Origin: Aquila chrysaetos chrysaetos
Taxonomy: Eukaryota > Chordata > Aves > Accipitriformes > Accipitridae
Direction of reading: 5' to 3'
DNA: 64,000 nt
Assembly (NCBI RefSeq): GCF_900496995.4
Contig: NC_044019.1
Coordinates: forward strand, 8,529,501-8,593,500
Numbering within the stretch: position 1 is the first letter of the stretch; every line of letters starts with the position of its first letter. The notes beneath the pieces were generated by a model that was not told the origin of the DNA, did no database searches, and saw only the letters and a list, made by a program, of their open reading frames with translations. Both the position numbers and the translations under genes were made by a program. Positions 60,867-64,000 of this stretch are shown here, in pieces.

Positions 60867-62070
60867 ATCACAGAACCACAGAATATCTCAAGTTGGAAGG
60901 GACCCATAAGGATCATCGAATCCAACTCCCTGCTCCTTGCAGGACTACCTAAAACTAAACCATATGACTAAAACCATCGTCCAGATGCTCCTTGAACTCT
61001 CACAGGCTTGGTGATGTGACCACTTCCCTGGGGAGCCTGTTCCAGGGACCGACCACCCTCTCAATGAAGAATCTTTTCTTAATGTCCAATTCTGAACTTC
61101 CCCTGATGCAGCTTCATTCCATTTCCTTGGGTCCTATCACTGGTCATCAGAGATCAGCACCTCGCCCTTCACTGCCCTCCTTGAGAAAGTTGTAGACTGT
61201 GATGAGGCCACCCCTCAGTCTTCTCTTCTCCAAGCTGAATAAACCAGTGACCTCAGCTACTCCTTGTAAGTCTTGCCCTTGACGCCTTTCATGATATTTG
61301 TTGCCCTCCTCTGGACACACTCTAGCAGTTTGATGCCCTCCTTATATTGAAGTGCCCAAAACTGCACACAGTACTCGAGGCAGGGCCGCACCAGGGCAGT
61401 GTAGACTGGGACCATCAGCTCCCTCGACCGACTAGTTATGCTGTGCTTGATGCACCCCAGGGCATGGTTGGCCCCTTTGGCTGCCAGCACACACTGTTTA
61501 CTCATATTCAACTTGCCATCAACCCAAACCCCTAGATCTCTTTCTGCAGGACTGCTCTCCAGCCTCTTGTCCCCCAATTTGTACATATAACCAGGATTAC
61601 CCCATTCCAGGTGGAGAATCCAGCACTTGCTCTTGTTAAATTTCATACGGTTGGTGACTACCCAGCAGCGCTTGCTCTTGTTAAATTTCATACGGTTGGT
61701 GACTACCCAGCTCTCTAGTCTATCCAGATCTCTCTATATGGCCTCTCTACCCTTGAGGGAGTCCACAGCTCCTCCTAATGCAGTATCATCAGCAAACTTA
61801 CTTAATTTACATTCCACTCCTGCACCCAGATCATTTATAAAAACAGTAAAGAGCACTGGCCCTAGAATTGAGCCCTGGGAACTCCACTGGTGACTGGCTA
61901 CCAGCCTGATGTAAGCTCCTTTACTGTAACACTTTGAGCCCAACCCATCATTTAGTTGCTCACCCAACGTATTATGGGCTTGTCTAGCTGTATGCTGGAT
62001 ATTTTATCCAGAGGGATACTGTGAAAGACAGCATCAAAAACTTTGCTAAAGTACATGTACTTTGCCTTAG
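60867..62070 (-). repeat. CR1 LINE, long 5'-truncated copy with reverse transcriptase remnant
   Basis: The 3' terminus is at left (ATCACAGAACCACAGAATAT). Minus-strand peptides match CR1 ORF2: QGSILGPVLFTVFINDLGAG, the catalytic FADD in LSKFADDTALGGAVD, NKSKCWILHLEWGNPGYMYK, AERDLGVWVDGKLNMSKQC and RPCLEYCVQFWA. The right end is approximate, within the usual CR1 text GCATCAAAAACTTTGCTAAA. It contains a 45-base tandem duplication and frameshifts. Confidence 0.92.
61621..61710. repeat. 45-base tandem duplication inside CR1
   Basis: Copies 61621-61665 and 61666-61710 differ at one base and repeat the CR1 codons for VVTNRMKFNKSK. The duplication is in frame (15 codons). Confidence 0.93.
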
Positions 62071-62706
62071 CTGACAAAATAGTATGCTTCAAGATAGTTA
62101 TGGTGCTACTTCTAGCTTAACATAAACATCTACAGAAAGGGTTGGTGCTAGTCTCCAGATTTGTTCATATTTCAAACAACCCTTGAGAATTAAGAGGAAT
62201 CAATACGTTCTTATACTGCATGTAATAATACATATCAACCAAGGAACAAACTGTCTGATGATTTGTAGAAGAAATTATGGTAACGCCTGAAATGTTCTGA
62301 TAAAACACATATTAGAACTGGTGTTCTGCAGCAGCTGTAGTCAACCAGCTACCAGTAAAGCCTGCAAGAGACTCTGGATTAGTCAGAAAAGTTTGCTTTA
62401 GAGAAACAAGTTTGTGGAAGAGCCATTGCATAAAAATATTCTTGCTATGTTAGTATCTTATTATTACTATGTGAGATGGGTACCTAAGAAACCAATAGTA
62501 TATAAATTTCTGAAAGAGAGGATTGTACGTAATACAAAACAAGAAAATTATCTCATGCTTTCTGCACTTTAAATTATTGTCCAGACAGAAAAAGAACATG
62601 TTCTAACAGACACTACACTAGTTGGCAGAGGGCTTACAATGTGCACCTAAACAGAAAACTCATTTCAGAGGCCAAGTACATACTATGTGCTTGTAGTGAG
62701 ACTTAC

Positions 62707-62771
62707 TAGTATCCTGCAGAAGTTTGCTTAGAGGCCCATTAGAGGTCATTTTAAGATTCAAGTCTATGGTA
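62707..62771 (-). CDS. RLF: Weak candidate for the preceding RLF exon
   Basis: This is a 65-base minus-strand segment ending at the donor GTAAGT. It reads TIDLNLKMTSNGPLSKLLQD-Thr and leaves exactly one base (A), the phase that the exon at 60145 requires; the join gives QDTTNKLIT. Human RLF has WKNPVLLKILSQQPVETEEV before NKLIA, with a loosely similar NxPLxKxL pattern. The acceptor (GAAACCAG) lacks a pyrimidine tract, and the similarity is poor, so this may be chance. Confidence 0.25.
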
Positions 62772-62903
62772 CTGGTTTCCATTTTTCACAGCAAAAACCT
62801 CTGAGCAATAAACTCTTGACACAGCTATGAGTGCTATGAAACTTTTGCTGGAACAAATCTGCTCAGCCATATTTACAGTTGATGTCAGTTCCTTTTTAGG
62901 GCC

Positions 62904-62910
<7 letters not shown>

Positions 62911-62934
<24 letters not shown>
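62911..62934. repeat. Poly(A) run
   Basis: More than 20 consecutive A on the plus strand, in the RLF intron, with no recognised retroelement attached upstream. Confidence 0.85.
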
Positions 62935-62936
<2 letters not shown>

Positions 62937-64000
62937 AACAACTCTAATCAAGAGAGACAAGAACATGTCACATTTTCAGGATCTTTGATTCAAGTAAGCA
63001 CTGATGATCATTAACATGAACTACCAGTTCACAAAACAAAGCTCTGGCTGGGCACATTGAGCTACTCTCACATCTGTCTTACCAGTGGTCCCCAACAGCA
63101 AAAACTAGGAATGCTTTTCAGACATGCACCTCAAAAAGCCAAAAAGCACAAAATACAAGCTATTCAAAGAAATTAAGTTTTAGATGACTGAAATAGCATC
63201 CATTTACAATAACACCTCAGAAGATATTCTGTGAAACTGTTGTTGTACTAAAGGATAAAATGGCAGCTTGACTAAAACAACTGAAAAACCATTGTGCTAG
63301 AGCTCTTTCTGCAGCCCTTAGTCAACATGCCTAACAGCAGAACTGTCATCCCTGCTGTGACCTGTAGAAAGCGCATTCTGATTCCTGCTATTTCTATCAA
63401 ATGGAGGCTGGTAGTCAGAAGAGAACATCACACAAATCAAAGAATTGGCACAAGTAAAAGAAGGAAGACAAACCTGATAACTAATCAGTGACTTATGATC
63501 TCCTATTACAGCTACAAGCATTTACTTGATGATTCTGAAGGTAAAAAAGGATTAAGTTAATCCAGTAGACATCTAGAGATGGTTGCTTAATTCCGGCTCC
63601 AACCACATCCTACACAAGGCCAAAAGAGTAATTCCAGCTACCCAGTGCAAGCCAAACTATATTAGAGCAGCATCTGTCTTCCCAGCACAGAGAAAAGAAG
63701 GGATGGAATAAAGAAATGGAAGTAAAACACAACCAGCAAGATTTTACTAATCATAACACCTGCTATAACATGGCTTCATGGATCAGTTGGTATTTCAGCA
63801 ATAACTTCTGCAGTCACTGAATTACACTTGTCTGATGACGTCAAGAAGATAAACCAGTTACATTAGCAGCACAATTTAGGAGTCAAAAGATTTTCCATGC
63901 CATAATTTGTTGGCATAGAGAGCAGGATTTCTTTAAGTTTTCACTTTGCCTTTCACCAGAGTGTAGGGTATACAAATCTGGCACATTCATCTTGCCTTCT

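Larger units (their letters stand above)
60146..64000 (-). other. RLF: RLF intronic sequence to the right window edge
   Basis: The region upstream of the 60145 exon is occupied by a long CR1 (60867-62070), a poly(A) run near 62911-62934 and AT-rich DNA. Only a weak exon candidate (62707-62771) is seen; the RLF promoter and N-terminal exons are not in the window. Confidence 0.65.

Noticed and set aside
61257-61691. A 144-codon minus frame at 61.3-61.7 kb
   Set aside because: It is CR1 ORF2 C-terminus containing the 45-base duplication, not a host gene.

Overview
The window is from a vertebrate nuclear genome, and almost certainly from a bird. Genes are split into many short exons with GT-AG introns, two CpG-island promoters are visible, and the interspersed repeats are of avian type: CR1 LINE 3' ends with the ATTCTRTGA-like terminus, and a solo LTR of the avian ERVL kind. 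There is no bacterial-type gene organisation. Most open reading frames here are shadows in introns, intergenic DNA or repeats.

Three protein-coding genes are recognised, all transcribed leftwards (minus strand). From right to left, which is transcription order, they are as follows. RLF (RLF zinc finger, a ZNF292-related C2H2 protein) is at 40013-60145 and continues off the right edge; its last four coding exons are present, including a 4.7 kb terminal exon with about 15 zinc fingers. ZMPSTE24 (zinc metalloprotease STE24, the prelamin A and CAAX protease) is at 7336-27906. It is complete, with ten coding exons that splice in frame to 464 residues. KDM1A (LSD1 histone demethylase) has its first two coding exons at 4049-3765 and 875-710, with the catalytic exons off the left edge. 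In human, RLF and ZMPSTE24 are near neighbours on 1p34.2, while KDM1A lies on 1p36.12. The ZMPSTE24-KDM1A junction is therefore either an avian gene-order difference or an assembly join.

Layout. 1-4230 holds KDM1A exons 1-2, an intron with a CR1, and the CpG-island promoter with a perfect CRE and a perfect NRF1 site. 4231-7335 is intergenic DNA plus the ZMPSTE24 3' UTR. 7336-27906 is ZMPSTE24, with two CR1 elements in intron 2, an ERVL solo LTR in intron 1 and two poly(G) runs. 27200-28430 is the ZMPSTE24 CpG island. 28430-39600 is the ZMPSTE24-RLF spacer. It contains a decayed Tx1-clade LINE reverse transcriptase (about 29170-31460) interrupted by a CR1 of opposite orientation, followed by several unrecognised minus-strand open segments (32.1-35.2 kb). 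39600-64000 is RLF, with a long CR1 in the intron upstream of the 59943-60145 exon.

The three genes do not form a pathway. KDM1A and RLF are nuclear chromatin and transcription factors; ZMPSTE24 is a membrane protease that matures lamin A. The most unusual items are the Tx1 fossil, the KDM1A-ZMPSTE24 adjacency, and the exon-like segments of unknown identity between RLF and ZMPSTE24.
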